Origin: Dyella japonica DSM 16301 | Lineage (GTDB): Bacteria; Pseudomonadota; Gammaproteobacteria; Xanthomonadales; Rhodanobacteraceae | Length of the DNA stretch: 64,000 nt | Assembly (NCBI RefSeq): GCF_001010355.1 | Contig: NZ_JPLA01000027.1 | Coordinates: forward strand, 1 to 64,000 | Direction of reading: 5' to 3' | Shown: positions 37,013 to 46,712 of the stretch, piece after piece | How the letters are laid out: every line of letters begins with the position of its first letter | Position numbering within the stretch: position 1 is the first letter of the stretch | Made by a program: the position numbers and the translations under genes | The notes under the pieces: generated by a model | The model's database searches: none | What the model saw: the letters and a program-made list of their open reading frames with translations, nothing else | What the model was told of the DNA's origin: nothing

Positions 37013-39502
37013 TCAGGCGGGCAGGAGCTGCTGACTGAACTGTTCCGGCGGGATCGCCGTGCCGAACAGGAAGCCCTGCAGCAGTGAACAGCCGGCACGG
37101 CGTAGATGTTCCGCTTGCGCCGCCGTTTCCACGCCTTCGGCTACCACGCTCATGTCCAGGCCGCGCGCCATGGTGATGATGGCATCGGTGATGGCGGCGT
37201 TGTCCGCGTCGGTGGCGATGTCGCGCACGAAGGTGCGATCGATCTTCAGCGCGTCGATGGGGAAGTACTTCAGGTAGGACAGGCTGCAATAGCCCGTGCC
37301 GAAATCGTCCAGCGCCAGGCTCACGCCCAGATCCTTGATGCCCTGCATCAGCGCCCGGCTCTGGTCGCCGGCGGACATCACCATGCGTTCGGTCAGTTCC
37401 AGTTCGATCAGCGATGGCGGCAGCTGCGCTTCGTCCAGCGCGTTCTTGAGCGTGGCGTGGAAACCCGGGTGCTGGAACTGCGGCGCCGCCACGTTCACCG
37501 CCACCACGATGGGCTTGCCGGCGCGATACCACGCACCGGCCTGGCGACAGGCCTGGTGGATCACCCACTCGCCGATCGGCACGATCAGGCCGCTTTCTTC
37601 GGCCACCGGGATGAACTGATCGGGCATGTACACGTCGCGGCCATCCACCTGCCAGCGCAACAGCGCTTCGGCGCCGACAATCACGCCGGTACGCGCGTCG
37701 ACCTTGGGCTGGTAGTGCAGATGCAGGTCGCCGCGCTTGAGCGCCTTGCGCAGATCCTGCTCGATGCGCAGGCGCGCCGCCGGCAGCTCGCTCATCTGCG
37801 AGGTGAAGAAGCGGTAGTCGTTGCGACCCTTCATCTTCACTTCGTACATGGCGATGTCGGCGTTGCGCAGCATCGCTTCGGCGTCGAGCGCATCATCGGG
37901 ATAGACGCTGATGCCCACGCTATAGGTGATGTTGAACTCGCCCATCTTGCTGGCCGGCGAGGCCTGCCACAGACGCATGAGCTTCTCGCACAGCTGGCTG
38001 GCGCCGGAGCGGCCGTCCACGTGGGACAGCAGCACCACGAACTCGTCGCCGCCGATGCGGCTGACGGTGTCTTCGTTGCGCAGGTGATGGCGCAGGTGGG
38101 CGGCGAAGGCACGCAGCAGATCGTCGCCGGCGCTGTGGCCGAGCGCGTCGTTGATCAGCTTGAAGTGGTCGATGTCGATATGCAGCAGCGCCGCTTCGTC
38201 CTGGCGCCGCACGGCCGCGGCCAGCACCTGTTCCAGGCGCGACTGCAGCAGGCTGCGGTTGGGCAGGCCGGTGAGCGTGTCGTGCTGCGCCAGGTGCGCC
38301 ATCTTCAGCGCGAGCGCGCGCGTTTCGCTCACGTCGTGGAACACCAGCACGCCGCCGATCACACTGCCGGCGTGATCGTGGATCGAGGCGGCGGAATCTT
38401 CGATCGGCGTTTCGAAGCCATTGCGGTGCAGCAGCACGGCATTGCCCTTCAGTTCCACGATGGCGTCGCGCGTGATGGCATCGAGCAGTGGGCTGTGCAG
38501 CGGCTCGCGTGTGCGGCTGTCGATGAGGCGGAACACTTCGCTCATCGGCTTGCCCACCGCTTCGGCCTGGCTCCATCCGGTCATCGCTTCGGCGATCGGG
38601 TTGAGCGAGGTCACGCAATGCCTCAAATCGGTGGTGATGACCGCGTCGCCAATGGAACGCAAGGTCACTTCGGCCAGCTCGCGTTCGCGGAACAGCGCTT
38701 CCTCGTACGCCTTGCGCTGGCTGATGTCGAGAATCTGCGCGACGGCGTGATACGGCTCACCGTTGATCGCGCGCACCAGCGACACGCTGAGCAGCACATA
38801 CACCACATGACCGTCGCGGTGGATGTAGCGCTTCTCCAATTGATACGTCTCGCGCCGGCCCTCCCGTAGTGAGCGGGACAGCTCGCGCGAGGCGGGCAGG
38901 TCGTCGACGTGGGTGAGGTCGGGCAGAGCGCGCGTCAGCAGTTCCTGTTCGCTGTAGCCCAGCATCTCGCATAGCGCCGCATTGACGCGGAGCATGTGGC
39001 CTTCGGTGGTGACCAGCGCCATGCCGATCGGCGCGTGCTGGAAGGCGCCGAAAAAGCGCTGCTCGCTTTCGCGCAGCTGCAGCTCCAGCGCATGGCGCGC
39101 GGTGATGTCGGTGAACACGGTGAATACACCGCGCACGTGGCCGTCGTCGTCCACGTCCGGCTGGAAGTTGCCGTGCACATAACAGCGCGCGGCGCCGGCA
39201 AACAGTTCGCCTTCGTAGACGCTTGCTTCGCCGGCCAGGGCCTGTTCAAGGCAGGCGCCGGCGCGCTCGAGATTCCACATGCCGATCACTTCGTCGACGG
39301 TGCGACCGATCATGCGTGCGGGTTCGATGCCCAGCCAGGTGCGATGGGTGGCGTTGACGAAGCGAAAACGCCGATCGCGATCCACATAGGTGATCAAAGC
39401 GGGCGCGCCATCCAGCACGTGGGCGGGCCAATGCGCCTCGCCTCCTGCTGGGACGAACTCGTGATCGGTTTCGCGCATCGTCGGTTCGGCCCGCTGGCGC
39501 AC
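37013..39502 (-). CDS. PAS-GGDEF-EAL cyclic-di-GMP signalling protein
   Basis: Up to 829 residues (GTG at 39502; the ATG at 39478, MRETDHEF, is a plausible alternative). Three PAS-type sensor domains (about residues 20-130, 145-265 and 275-390) precede a GGDEF domain with an intact SRIGGDEF active site and an EAL domain with EALLRW and DDFGTGYCSLSYL. No membrane helices are seen, so it should be cytosolic. Both catalytic motifs look complete, so it could synthesise and degrade c-di-GMP, with the balance set by the PAS ligands. Confidence 0.95.
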   Translation of the reverse strand: MRQRAEPTMRETDHEFVPAGGEAHWPAHVLDGAPALITYVDRDRRFRFVNATHRTWLGIEPARMIGRTVDEVIGMWNLERAGACLEQALAGEASVYEGELFAGAARCYVHGNFQPDVDDDGHVRGVFTVFTDITARHALELQLRESEQRFFGAFQHAPIGMALVTTEGHMLRVNAALCEMLGYSEQELLTRALPDLTHVDDLPASRELSRSLREGRRETYQLEKRYIHRDGHVVYVLLSVSLVRAINGEPYHAVAQILDISQRKAYEEALFRERELAEVTLRSIGDAVITTDLRHCVTSLNPIAEAMTGWSQAEAVGKPMSEVFRLIDSRTREPLHSPLLDAITRDAIVELKGNAVLLHRNGFETPIEDSAASIHDHAGSVIGGVLVFHDVSETRALALKMAHLAQHDTLTGLPNRSLLQSRLEQVLAAAVRRQDEAALLHIDIDHFKLINDALGHSAGDDLLRAFAAHLRHHLRNEDTVSRIGGDEFVVLLSHVDGRSGASQLCEKLMRLWQASPASKMGEFNITYSVGISVYPDDALDAEAMLRNADIAMYEVKMKGRNDYRFFTSQMSELPAARLRIEQDLRKALKRGDLHLHYQPKVDARTGVIVGAEALLRWQVDGRDVYMPDQFIPVAEESGLIVPIGEWVIHQACRQAGAWYRAGKPIVVAVNVAAPQFQHPGFHATLKNALDEAQLPPSLIELELTERMVMSAGDQSRALMQGIKDLGVSLALDDFGTGYCSLSYLKYFPIDALKIDRTFVRDIATDADNAAITDAIITMARGLDMSVVAEGVETAAQAEHLRRAGCSLLQGFLFGTAIPPEQFSQQLLPA

Positions 39503-39582
39503 CCCCCGCGCCTTGTCAGCGCATCATGCGCCAACTGAGGCCGGCTGTGCAGGGTCCCTGCTGAACTGTTATGCGTTGGCGT

Positions 39583-40710
39583 TCAGTGCAAGGCCTGGGC
39601 AGGCGCACCCAACAGGCCATCGGCATCGAGCAGGATGCGACCCAGCGCATGCAGGTCGGCCGAGACACCATGGCGCTGCGCCAGCTCGGTGACCAGTGGA
39701 CCCAAGGCCTTGGGGTGCAGCGGATAGCCATGCGCAAGCACGCGGGCACGGCCGCCGTCGCCACGCTGCGCCAGCGTCACTGCCACCACGCCCAGGCCCG
39801 GTGCTTCGTGCGCATAGAGGGTCGGCGCATCGTAGCCGGCATCGGCGTTGCCGAAGGTTTCGAGCAAGTAGCCTGTGGCGGGTTCGCCATCGGCCAACAC
39901 CAGCGGCACGTGATGCGCATCGAGCAGTGCGGCGTATTGGCGCAGTTCGAAGATCGCACCGGCGAAGTCATGCGCGCGCTGCTGCGGATCCATCGGCTGG
40001 CTGCGCAGCCAGTCGGCGGGCGATTGCACCTGGACCTTGCCCTGGTGATAGCGCAGCGCCAGGCCGCGCGCGCTCAGCGTGCTTTCGTCGCGATACGGCG
40101 TAAGCAGCGCGGCCTCCAGCAGACTCCACAGCGGCGCGAGGTTGACGTGTTCGTATTGCACGCAGGTCAGCGCGAGCAGATCGTTGCGGCTCAGGTAACG
40201 CGCGTGTTCCAGCCGTACGCCCAGCGTGCGCATCAGCCAGTCGGCGGTGCGCGCGCCGGCTTCGCCACGGCCCACCAGTTCCACTTCGAGCTTTTCCGAG
40301 AGGCTCTCGGCCAGCGCTTCGGGCGCCAGCAGCGAGATCGGCAGCAGGCGCATCGGGCCATCGGCAAAGGCCGCCTCCGGTTCCAGCGGCTGGGCGGGCA
40401 TGTGGCCGTCGTGGGTGCCAAAGGCCACCACGTTCTCCAGATGACCACGCGGCACGCGCCGGGCCAGTTCATCCAGCGTGGCCCACACCGGGAAACCCGG
40501 GCGCAGCAGTTCCACCGCGTCGAACAGGGCGCCGGCCAGGGCGAGGCGGGCCTCGTCCACCTGGGGCACCAGGGTGTGCAGGTCGGCGGCGACCAGCGCG
40601 GCCAGTTCGGCGGCCTCGTCGCGGCTCAGCGTACGGTGCGAGGGCGTGTCACCGGCCGACAGCTCCAGCGCGAGGACCACCGGCAGGGCGACTAGCGTTT
40701 GTGCTTCCAC
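39583..40710 (-). CDS. Conserved protein of unknown function, divergent from thiolase
   Basis: 375 residues, acidic and Leu/Ala-rich, no signal peptide or membrane helix. Clear secondary-structure-like periodicity and normal codon use indicate a real gene, but I do not recognise the family. Segments such as ENVVAFGTHDGHMPAQPLEP and LVLADGEPATGYLLETFGNADAGYD may be functional. It is divergent from a thiolase gene, with 116 bp between the starts, so the two may share regulation. Confidence 0.75.
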   Translation of the reverse strand: MEAQTLVALPVVLALELSAGDTPSHRTLSRDEAAELAALVAADLHTLVPQVDEARLALAGALFDAVELLRPGFPVWATLDELARRVPRGHLENVVAFGTHDGHMPAQPLEPEAAFADGPMRLLPISLLAPEALAESLSEKLEVELVGRGEAGARTADWLMRTLGVRLEHARYLSRNDLLALTCVQYEHVNLAPLWSLLEAALLTPYRDESTLSARGLALRYHQGKVQVQSPADWLRSQPMDPQQRAHDFAGAIFELRQYAALLDAHHVPLVLADGEPATGYLLETFGNADAGYDAPTLYAHEAPGLGVVAVTLAQRGDGGRARVLAHGYPLHPKALGPLVTELAQRHGVSADLHALGRILLDADGLLGAPAQALH

Positions 40711-40826
40711 AGATCACGAACCCGAACAGCAAAGAACCGGATTCTAGCATTTGCCGGGTTTTGGGCTTTCCCGTGATGGCAGGGCGGGTTAGCCTTGAGG
40801 ACTCGGTTCTTCGGACTGTTCCAGAC

Positions 40827-42110
40827 ATGGAAAACACGCTCAAGCGCGTCGGTGTGATCGGCGGCGTACGTATCCCGTTCTGCCGCAACAACACCGCCTA
40901 CGCCGATGTCGGCAACTTCGGCATGTCGGTCAAGGTGCTTGGGTCCCTGGTGGAACGCTATGGCCTGCACGGCGTGGAGCTGGGCGAAGTGGCCATGGGC
41001 GCGGTGATCAAGCACGCCTCCGAGTGGAACCTGGCGCGCGAAGCGGTGCTGTCCTCGGGACTGGCGCCCACCACGCCCGGCATCACCACGGCGCGTGCCT
41101 GCGGCACCTCGCTGGACAACGCCATCATCATCGCCAACAAGATCGCCACCGGGCAGATCGAAGCGGGCATTGCGGGCGGTTCGGATACCACCAGCGACGT
41201 GCCCATCGTGCTGGGCGAGCGCCTGCGCAAGCGGCTGCTCGCGGTCAACCGCGCCAGGACCTGGCAGGAGAAGCTGCGCAGCGCTACGCAAGGTTTTTCG
41301 CTGAAGGAACTCAAGCCGGCGTTTCCTGGCGTGGCCGAGCCGCGCACCGGCATGTCGATGGGCGACCACTGCGAAAAGATGGCCAAGGAGTGGCATATCA
41401 CGCGCCAGGCGCAGGACCAGCTGGCGCTGGACAGCCACCGCAAGCTCGCGGCGGCCTATGACGCCGGTTTCTTCGAGGATCTGGTGGTGCCGTTCCGCGG
41501 CTTGAAGCGCGACGGTTTCCTGCGTCCCGACAGCACGTTGGAGAAACTCGGCTCGCTCAAGCCGGCGTTCGACAAGAGCTCCGGTCATGGCACGCTCACC
41601 GCTGGCAACTCCACCGGTTTGTCCGATGGCGCGGCCGCCGTGCTGCTGGGCACCGAGGCGTGGGCCAACCAGCGCGGCCTCAAAGTGCAGGCCTGGTTCC
41701 GCGACGCGGAAGTGGCTGCGGTCGATTTCGTGCATGGCGAAGGCCTGCTGATGGCGCCCACCGTGGCGGTGCCGCGCATGCTGGCGCGCCATGGCCTGAG
41801 CCTGCAGGACTTCGATTTCTACGAAATCCACGAGGCGTTCGCCGCCCAGGTGCTGTGCACGCTGCGCGCGTGGGAAAGCGCGGAATACTGCAAGAACCGC
41901 CTTGGCCTCGACCAGCCGTTGGGTGCGATCGATCCGGCCAGGCTCAACGTCAACGGTTCCAGCCTCGCCGCCGGTCATCCGTTCGCGGCCACCGGTGCGC
42001 GCGTCGTCGCCACGCTGGCCAAACTGCTGGAGCAGAAGGGTTCGGGACGCGGCCTCATTTCCATCTGCACCGCCGGCGGCATGGGCGTCACCGCCATCCT
42101 CGAACGCTGA
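40827..42110 (+). CDS. Acetyl-CoA C-acyltransferase (thiolase, FadI-like)
   Basis: 427 residues. Thiolase catalytic residues are intact: nucleophile Cys92 (TARACGTSLDN), the His in YEIHEAFAAQ, and the second Cys in CTAGGMGV near the C-terminus; SLAAGHPFAATGAR is the family signature. Length and motifs suit the FadI-type long-chain 3-ketoacyl-CoA thiolase or an acetoacetyl-CoA thiolase. The ATG at 40827 (MENTLKRVGVIGGVRIPF) gives the usual N-terminus. A TonB-like gene follows 26 bp later. Confidence 0.92.
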   Translation: MENTLKRVGVIGGVRIPFCRNNTAYADVGNFGMSVKVLGSLVERYGLHGVELGEVAMGAVIKHASEWNLAREAVLSSGLAPTTPGITTARACGTSLDNAIIIANKIATGQIEAGIAGGSDTTSDVPIVLGERLRKRLLAVNRARTWQEKLRSATQGFSLKELKPAFPGVAEPRTGMSMGDHCEKMAKEWHITRQAQDQLALDSHRKLAAAYDAGFFEDLVVPFRGLKRDGFLRPDSTLEKLGSLKPAFDKSSGHGTLTAGNSTGLSDGAAAVLLGTEAWANQRGLKVQAWFRDAEVAAVDFVHGEGLLMAPTVAVPRMLARHGLSLQDFDFYEIHEAFAAQVLCTLRAWESAEYCKNRLGLDQPLGAIDPARLNVNGSSLAAGHPFAATGARVVATLAKLLEQKGSGRGLISICTAGGMGVTAILER

Positions 42111-42136
42111 GCGATCCGCTCGGCACCGTCATTGCG

Positions 42137-42658
42137 ATGTTTCGACTGCGCACCACCGCCAGCCTGAGCCTGCTCGCGCTGGCGATCGGCGTGGCGGGCA
42201 CGGCCTGGCTCAGCACATTCACCGGCGACTGGCAGGGTCCGGCGGCGTCATCGTCTGCCGGCAGTGACAAAGTCCGCCGGATACTGCGTCGCCATGCGCG
42301 CGAGCCTGCAGCACGCGAATCCGTTGCTAAGGCAGCACTTGTGCATCCGCGCACCGTGACCGCGCCAGCGCGCATTGCCGAGGAGCTGCCAACCCTCACG
42401 CCCATCGACATGCCGCCGCTGGCGACGCCTTGGCTGCAGCGGCTCGCCTTCGCCAGCGGGCGCGTGGTGCTGCAGCTCAGCATCGACGGCGAAGGCCGCG
42501 TCGGCCATGCGGCTGTGACCGAGTCGAGCGGCAACGCGGGGCTGGATGACCGGGCATTGCGCACGGCAACAGGCTGGCGCTTCGCCGTACCTGGCGACCA
42601 TCCCAATGGCCTGACCGGCCAACTGGTCATGCGCTTCGACGATACCCCACCCTTGTAG
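42137..42658 (+). CDS. TonB C-terminal-domain protein
   Basis: 173 residues: one N-terminal membrane helix (SLSLLALAIGVAGTAWLS), a flexible Ala/Arg/Pro-rich linker, and a C-terminal TonB-like domain (about 95-173) with VVLQLSIDGEGRVGHAAVTESSGNAGLD and the final TGWRFAVP. TonB proteins transmit the proton-motive force to outer-membrane receptors; without an exbBD partner here it may be an accessory TonB. Its TAG stop lies inside the first REP-like repeat of the following cluster. Confidence 0.8.
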   Translation: MFRLRTTASLSLLALAIGVAGTAWLSTFTGDWQGPAASSSAGSDKVRRILRRHAREPAARESVAKAALVHPRTVTAPARIAEELPTLTPIDMPPLATPWLQRLAFASGRVVLQLSIDGEGRVGHAAVTESSGNAGLDDRALRTATGWRFAVPGDHPNGLTGQLVMRFDDTPPL

Positions 42659-42803
42659 GAGCGCACCTTGTGCGCGACCGCGGCATCGATGTTCGATCAG
42701 CTCCAGGCAACGCCGTGCCCTGTGGGAGCGCACCCTGTGCGCGACAGTCACGCTGGGGTGTACCGCTCTGTAGGCCTGTCGCGCACAGGGTGCGCTCCCA
42801 CAG
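42653..42803. repeat. REPIN-type cluster of three REP-like elements
   Basis: Copies at 42653-42678 (+), 42719-42745 (+) and 42778-42803 (-) share GTGGGAGCGCACCCTGTGCG followed by CGAC, with an internal GCGCAC/GTGCGC palindrome. The second and third copies face each other with a 32-nt spacer, the layout of a REPIN. The cluster fills the space between the TonB-like gene, whose stop it contains, and the convergent phospholipase gene. REP elements of this look (GTGGGAGCG...) are dispersed by RAYT transposases in related genomes. Confidence 0.85.
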
Positions 42804-42816
42804 ATAAAGAATCCCT

Positions 42817-44682
42817 CTACAGCACGCCCTGCACACCCGCCCCAAACGCCGTAATCAGCCGCGTATAGATCAGCTTCGGCGACACATCGACATCGGGGAA
42901 ATCGCCCACCGGCGTATAGCAGCTGAGGAAGGCCGGGTCGCTCGGCCGCATCGGTATGCAGCCGGCCTTGAGGTCATAGCTGGTGGCGTAGCGATACGGC
43001 CACAGGTCGAAGATCGGCAGGCTGGCGGAGAAATCGCCGATCGCCATGCTCAGGCTGCTCTGCTCGCGCTTGGCGATCACCCAGGCATTCTCCGGTTGCG
43101 TGTCGCGCAGGATGCTGTCGCGCAGCTCGCTGGCAAAGCGCGCGTCGTAGACGATCACGCCCGCCTCGGTGTTGTAGTGATCCGAACGGGGATCGAAATT
43201 GTGCGAGCCGACCATGGCGAAGTCGTCATCGACCACCAGCGACTTGGCGTGCAGGCCGAAACGACGTCCGGTGGTGGTCAGCGGCGCCGGGCGATTGCGG
43301 CGCGCGGTGCTGCGGCTGCCGAGCAGGCCGCGCTCGGTGCCGACCCGATGACGCGCCTGCGCGCCGCCTTGCGCAGCGGGCTGCGGACCTTCGTCGGCTG
43401 CCGCATCGGCGTTGTCTTCGGCCGGACCCTGCGCATGCGGTTTCATCTCGTAGATCTCGAAACCGTAATCCTTGAGGTAGCGCTTGCGGTGCTTGTACGA
43501 GAGCGCATACACCGCGAACGCATCGGTCGAGGCCAGCGAATTGGTCGACACCACGATGCGCGGCGGCGAGTCGCCCTGGCGCAGTCGTTCGAAGATCGCC
43601 TTGGCCCGGTCGCTCATCACCAGGTAGGGCGTCTGCAGCACCACTTCGTGCTGCGCGGCGCCGACCATGCGCATAAGGTGGGTGGTGAATTCGTGGGCGC
43701 TGCGCTTGCCGGGCTCGTCCGTCTTGGCCGGGAGATCGCTGAAATAGTCGACGCGGCCGGTGCGCAAGGTGTCGGACACCAGCACGTCGTCGATCCACGC
43801 GGGATCGCCGGCTTCCTCCACCACGCGTGCCACGCGTTGCGGATGCGCGTAGCGCGGTGCCGGCAACGGGCCGGGATGGATATCGTCGAGCAGGGTGCGG
43901 TTGACGTCGCGCAGGTGAGTAAGTGGCGTGGAGCGCTTGTGCGTCCAGAACGTCTCGAAGCTCGCGGCCATTTCGCGTGCGGCCGGTCCGCCCACCATCA
44001 CGTCGCGATCGACGTAATCGAAGTCGTTGTCCCAGTCGAAATAGCGGTCCTGGTAGTTGCGCCCGCCAGTGATGCCGATCGCATCGTCCACCAGCAGCAG
44101 CTTGTTGTGCATGCGCTGGTTGAACGTCATGAAGCAGCACACGATGCTCGCGCTGAATTCCACCACCGAGGTCTGCGCCTCATGGAACGTCGGGTTGTAC
44201 AGGCGCACCTGGAGGTTCTCGTGCACCGTGGCCAGCCGCTCCAGCAGTACGGGGTCGCCGAAGGAGAACAACTGGTCGGCCAGAATGCGCACCTTCACGC
44301 CACGGCGTGCGGCCTTGATCAGTTCGTCGAGCACCAGCTGGCCGGCGTCGTCCTGGTCCCAGATATAGGTCTGCACATCGATGCTGTGCTGGGCGGCGCG
44401 GATCAGGTTGAGGCGCGCGACCATCGCCGCCTCGCTGTCGTTGAGCAAAGTGACCACATGCACCGGCTGCTCAGGCGTGGAGTCGCTGATCGCCTGGTGC
44501 GCGGCATCGAGCAAGGGCGAGGCGATGGCGCAATGATCGGGATGGCCGCAATTGAGCTGGCGCTCCACGTCCGCGGCGACGGCGGCATCGGCGCGCCGGA
44601 TGCGCGAGGGCGACACGCTGCATCCCGACAGGATCAGGATCGCTACAAACACAAAGGAGACGGCGATCCAGCGTTGGCGCAT
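42817..44682 (-). CDS. Phospholipase D-family lipoprotein (cardiolipin synthase-like)
   Basis: About 621 residues from MRQRWIAVSF. The signal ends in a lipobox (LILSGCS), indicating a lipoprotein. Two HxK(x4)D catalytic motifs are intact: RMHNKLLLVDDAIGITGGRN and GLHAKSLVVDDDFAMVGSHN. The layout matches periplasmic PLD-like proteins of the cardiolipin synthase C type. A Pro/Ala/Gln-rich insert (about residues 445-475) separates the halves. It probably acts on phospholipids at the cell envelope. An in-frame GTG ten codons upstream is an alternative start. Confidence 0.9.
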   Translation of the reverse strand: MRQRWIAVSFVFVAILILSGCSVSPSRIRRADAAVAADVERQLNCGHPDHCAIASPLLDAAHQAISDSTPEQPVHVVTLLNDSEAAMVARLNLIRAAQHSIDVQTYIWDQDDAGQLVLDELIKAARRGVKVRILADQLFSFGDPVLLERLATVHENLQVRLYNPTFHEAQTSVVEFSASIVCCFMTFNQRMHNKLLLVDDAIGITGGRNYQDRYFDWDNDFDYVDRDVMVGGPAAREMAASFETFWTHKRSTPLTHLRDVNRTLLDDIHPGPLPAPRYAHPQRVARVVEEAGDPAWIDDVLVSDTLRTGRVDYFSDLPAKTDEPGKRSAHEFTTHLMRMVGAAQHEVVLQTPYLVMSDRAKAIFERLRQGDSPPRIVVSTNSLASTDAFAVYALSYKHRKRYLKDYGFEIYEMKPHAQGPAEDNADAAADEGPQPAAQGGAQARHRVGTERGLLGSRSTARRNRPAPLTTTGRRFGLHAKSLVVDDDFAMVGSHNFDPRSDHYNTEAGVIVYDARFASELRDSILRDTQPENAWVIAKREQSSLSMAIGDFSASLPIFDLWPYRYATSYDLKAGCIPMRPSDPAFLSCYTPVGDFPDVDVSPKLIYTRLITAFGAGVQGVL

Positions 44683-44712
44683 GGCGCGATGATACGGGAG
44701 ACGACGACGCAC

Positions 44713-45297
44713 TCAGTCAGTGTTGGCTGAACGCGCGGCGTAATCCAGACTGATCATCATGCCCAGCTGCACCTGGTCGGAAATGGCCGTGCGATGGTTG
44801 CTCATGCCGAAATCGCTGCGCTGGATGGTGCCGCGCACCGAGATCACGCATTGCTGCGGCAGGTCGAGCGGGCAATGCGAGGGAAGCACTTCGAAATGCG
44901 CCGGCTTGGTGACGCCGCGCAGGGTCAGCTCGCCATCCAGGTCGCCGCCTTTTTCCAGCATGGCGAGCGAGATCGGTTCGGACACGAAATGGATCGAAGG
45001 AAAACGCGATGCATCGAAAAACTCCGGTGCCAGCACCCAGCGACGGATGCGGTCGGAGTTCATATGGATGCTCTCCACCGTGATGTGCGCGTCGACGATG
45101 GCGGTGTCATGCAGGCTGCTCAGCGTGACGTCGCCATCGATCTCCTGGAAGCGGCCGTTGAGCTGGGTCAGCCAGAACAGCTTCACGCCGAAGTCGGCGT
45201 GCGAGCGGGCGGGATCGATGCGGTAATCCGCTGCTTGTGCCGGCAGCAGGGTAAGCAACAACAGCACAAGACAGCAGCTGACGTACGGCAAACTCAT
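44713..45297 (-). CDS. YceI-family periplasmic lipocalin-like protein
   Basis: 194 residues with a signal peptide (VSCCLVLLLLTLLPAQAA). The YceI beta-barrel pattern is clear: YRIDPARSHADFGVKLFWL at the start, FDASRFPSIHFVS in the middle and DFGMSNHRTAISDQVQLGM at the end. The family binds isoprenoid or amide lipids in the periplasm. Its ATG overlaps the sixA stop (ATGA), so it is translationally coupled to sixA. Confidence 0.93.
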   Translation of the reverse strand: MSLPYVSCCLVLLLLTLLPAQAADYRIDPARSHADFGVKLFWLTQLNGRFQEIDGDVTLSSLHDTAIVDAHITVESIHMNSDRIRRWVLAPEFFDASRFPSIHFVSEPISLAMLEKGGDLDGELTLRGVTKPAHFEVLPSHCPLDLPQQCVISVRGTIQRSDFGMSNHRTAISDQVQLGMMISLDYAARSANTD

Positions 45298-45767
45298 GGG
45301 GACCAGAAAGCATCCAGGCGGGCGTTGCCGGGTTCAAGTGCGCCGTCGAGATGAAGCACGGCCAAGGCCGCGGGCGGCATGCCGCGGAATTCGTCGGAAC
45401 GGCCTTCGACCAGCAGCGCCACCAGCCGTTCGATGCCGGGATTGTGGCCGACCAGCACCACCGTGCCGGCATCGCCGTGCTGGTCCAGCAAGGCCAGCAG
45501 TTCGCCCGGCGTGGCGTCGTAGATGTCGTCGGCAAACTCGGTGACCGGGACGTAGCTGTAGGCGGACAGGGCCAGCGCCGCCGTGGCGCGGGTGCGCTCG
45601 GAGGGAGAGCACAGCACGCGGTCGGGCTTCACGCCGTGCGAGGCCAGCCATTTGCCGGCGGCCTTGGCTTCCTGCTCCCCGCGTCCGCTAAGGCGCCGGC
45701 TGTGGTCGTCGCCGCCGGTGGGAGCCGGCTGAGCTTCGGCGTGACGCAACAGGATGAGTTCGTGCAT
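45294..45767 (-). CDS. sixA: Phosphohistidine phosphatase SixA
   Basis: 157 residues; AGGAG is well spaced from the ATG at 45767. The histidine-phosphatase signature LILLRHAEAQP starts the protein, and the second catalytic His is in VLVGHNPGIERL. The size is that of SixA, which removes phosphate from histidines of phosphorelay proteins (in E. coli, the nitrogen phosphotransferase system). It is the first gene of a two-gene unit with yceI. Confidence 0.92.
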   Translation of the reverse strand: MHELILLRHAEAQPAPTGGDDHSRRLSGRGEQEAKAAGKWLASHGVKPDRVLCSPSERTRATAALALSAYSYVPVTEFADDIYDATPGELLALLDQHGDAGTVVLVGHNPGIERLVALLVEGRSDEFRGMPPAALAVLHLDGALEPGNARLDAFWSP

Positions 45768-45969
45768 GGTTGGCTCCTGGAAATACGCTGTACTACGCAG
45801 TGACAGGGCCACTGCTTCCGTTGGCCCGCGGGTCGCGATGCCCGACCGGCCCAGGCCAACCGCCTGCACCATGCCGCGCCTCCCACCTCGCCGACTTGCT
45901 GGTCATCATGCCACCCCCGCTGTGCAGAACAGAGCACCGTTTGGCCGCACCGGATCACGGTTAGACCAT

Positions 45970-46602
45970 TCAGTGCTGGCGCTTGATCCAGCGGAGCAGA
46001 TGTTTCCAGTCCTCCTGATGGCTACGCACGTTTTCCGACCCGTAATCGAAGATCCCCTTGCCCAGCGCGGTCAGCAGCACATAGGCCTGGCTGTCGCGCA
46101 GCTGCGCCACCAGCGGAAACGGCGCCTGCTCGGACAGCTGCGACATCGCGTCCTGACTGGCGTTGGTCCACGGCTTGAGACGGTTGCCGACCAGGCCGAC
46201 CGGCAACTTGCCACGTTTGACGCGATTGATCTGCTTGAGTTCCTCGAGAAAGCCGAACGTGGCATCGAGGTCAAAGGTTGACGGCAGCACCGGCACCAGC
46301 ACGATGTCGGCTTTCTCCAGGTAAGGCTCCAGGTCCTTTTCCTGCGAACCGGCCGGCGTGTCGATCAGCACGCGCTGCGTATCGGGCGGGAGTTTCTCCA
46401 TCGAACGTCGGCCGCCTTCCACGGCCAGGACGCCGGGGACGTTGTCGGGGCGATTGGCTGCCCAGCGGAAACCCGACTTCTGCCGGTCGGCGTCGACGAT
46501 GGCGGTGTGCTTGCCATCCTGCGCCCAGTGCGAGGCCAATTGCGTGACCAGCGTGCTCTTGCCACAACCGCCTTTGCTGCTTGCTACCAGTACCGTCAGC
46601 AT
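45970..46602 (-). CDS. ParA/MinD-like Walker ATPase
   Basis: 210 residues with the deviant Walker A motif KGGCGKST near the N-terminus, switch I-like DADRQKSG and switch II-like VLIDTPAGS. This is the short ParA type (no N-terminal helix-turn-helix) used for partitioning plasmids, protein clusters or cell-surface structures. No parB is next to it, so it may position a protein cargo rather than DNA. The TPR-like secreted protein gene begins 1.1 kb upstream in the same direction. Confidence 0.9.
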   Translation of the reverse strand: MLTVLVASSKGGCGKSTLVTQLASHWAQDGKHTAIVDADRQKSGFRWAANRPDNVPGVLAVEGGRRSMEKLPPDTQRVLIDTPAGSQEKDLEPYLEKADIVLVPVLPSTFDLDATFGFLEELKQINRVKRGKLPVGLVGNRLKPWTNASQDAMSQLSEQAPFPLVAQLRDSQAYVLLTALGKGIFDYGSENVRSHQEDWKHLLRWIKRQH

Positions 46603-46712
46603 GATGCCGCCCCAGTGTCCAAGCCGGGCCCCAGCCTACACGATGGCCGGGGCGCGGATGCAAGCGTGAGTGTCGATCTGCGGGGCTGGCGTTGCCTGGA
46701 TCGGCGGGGCGA

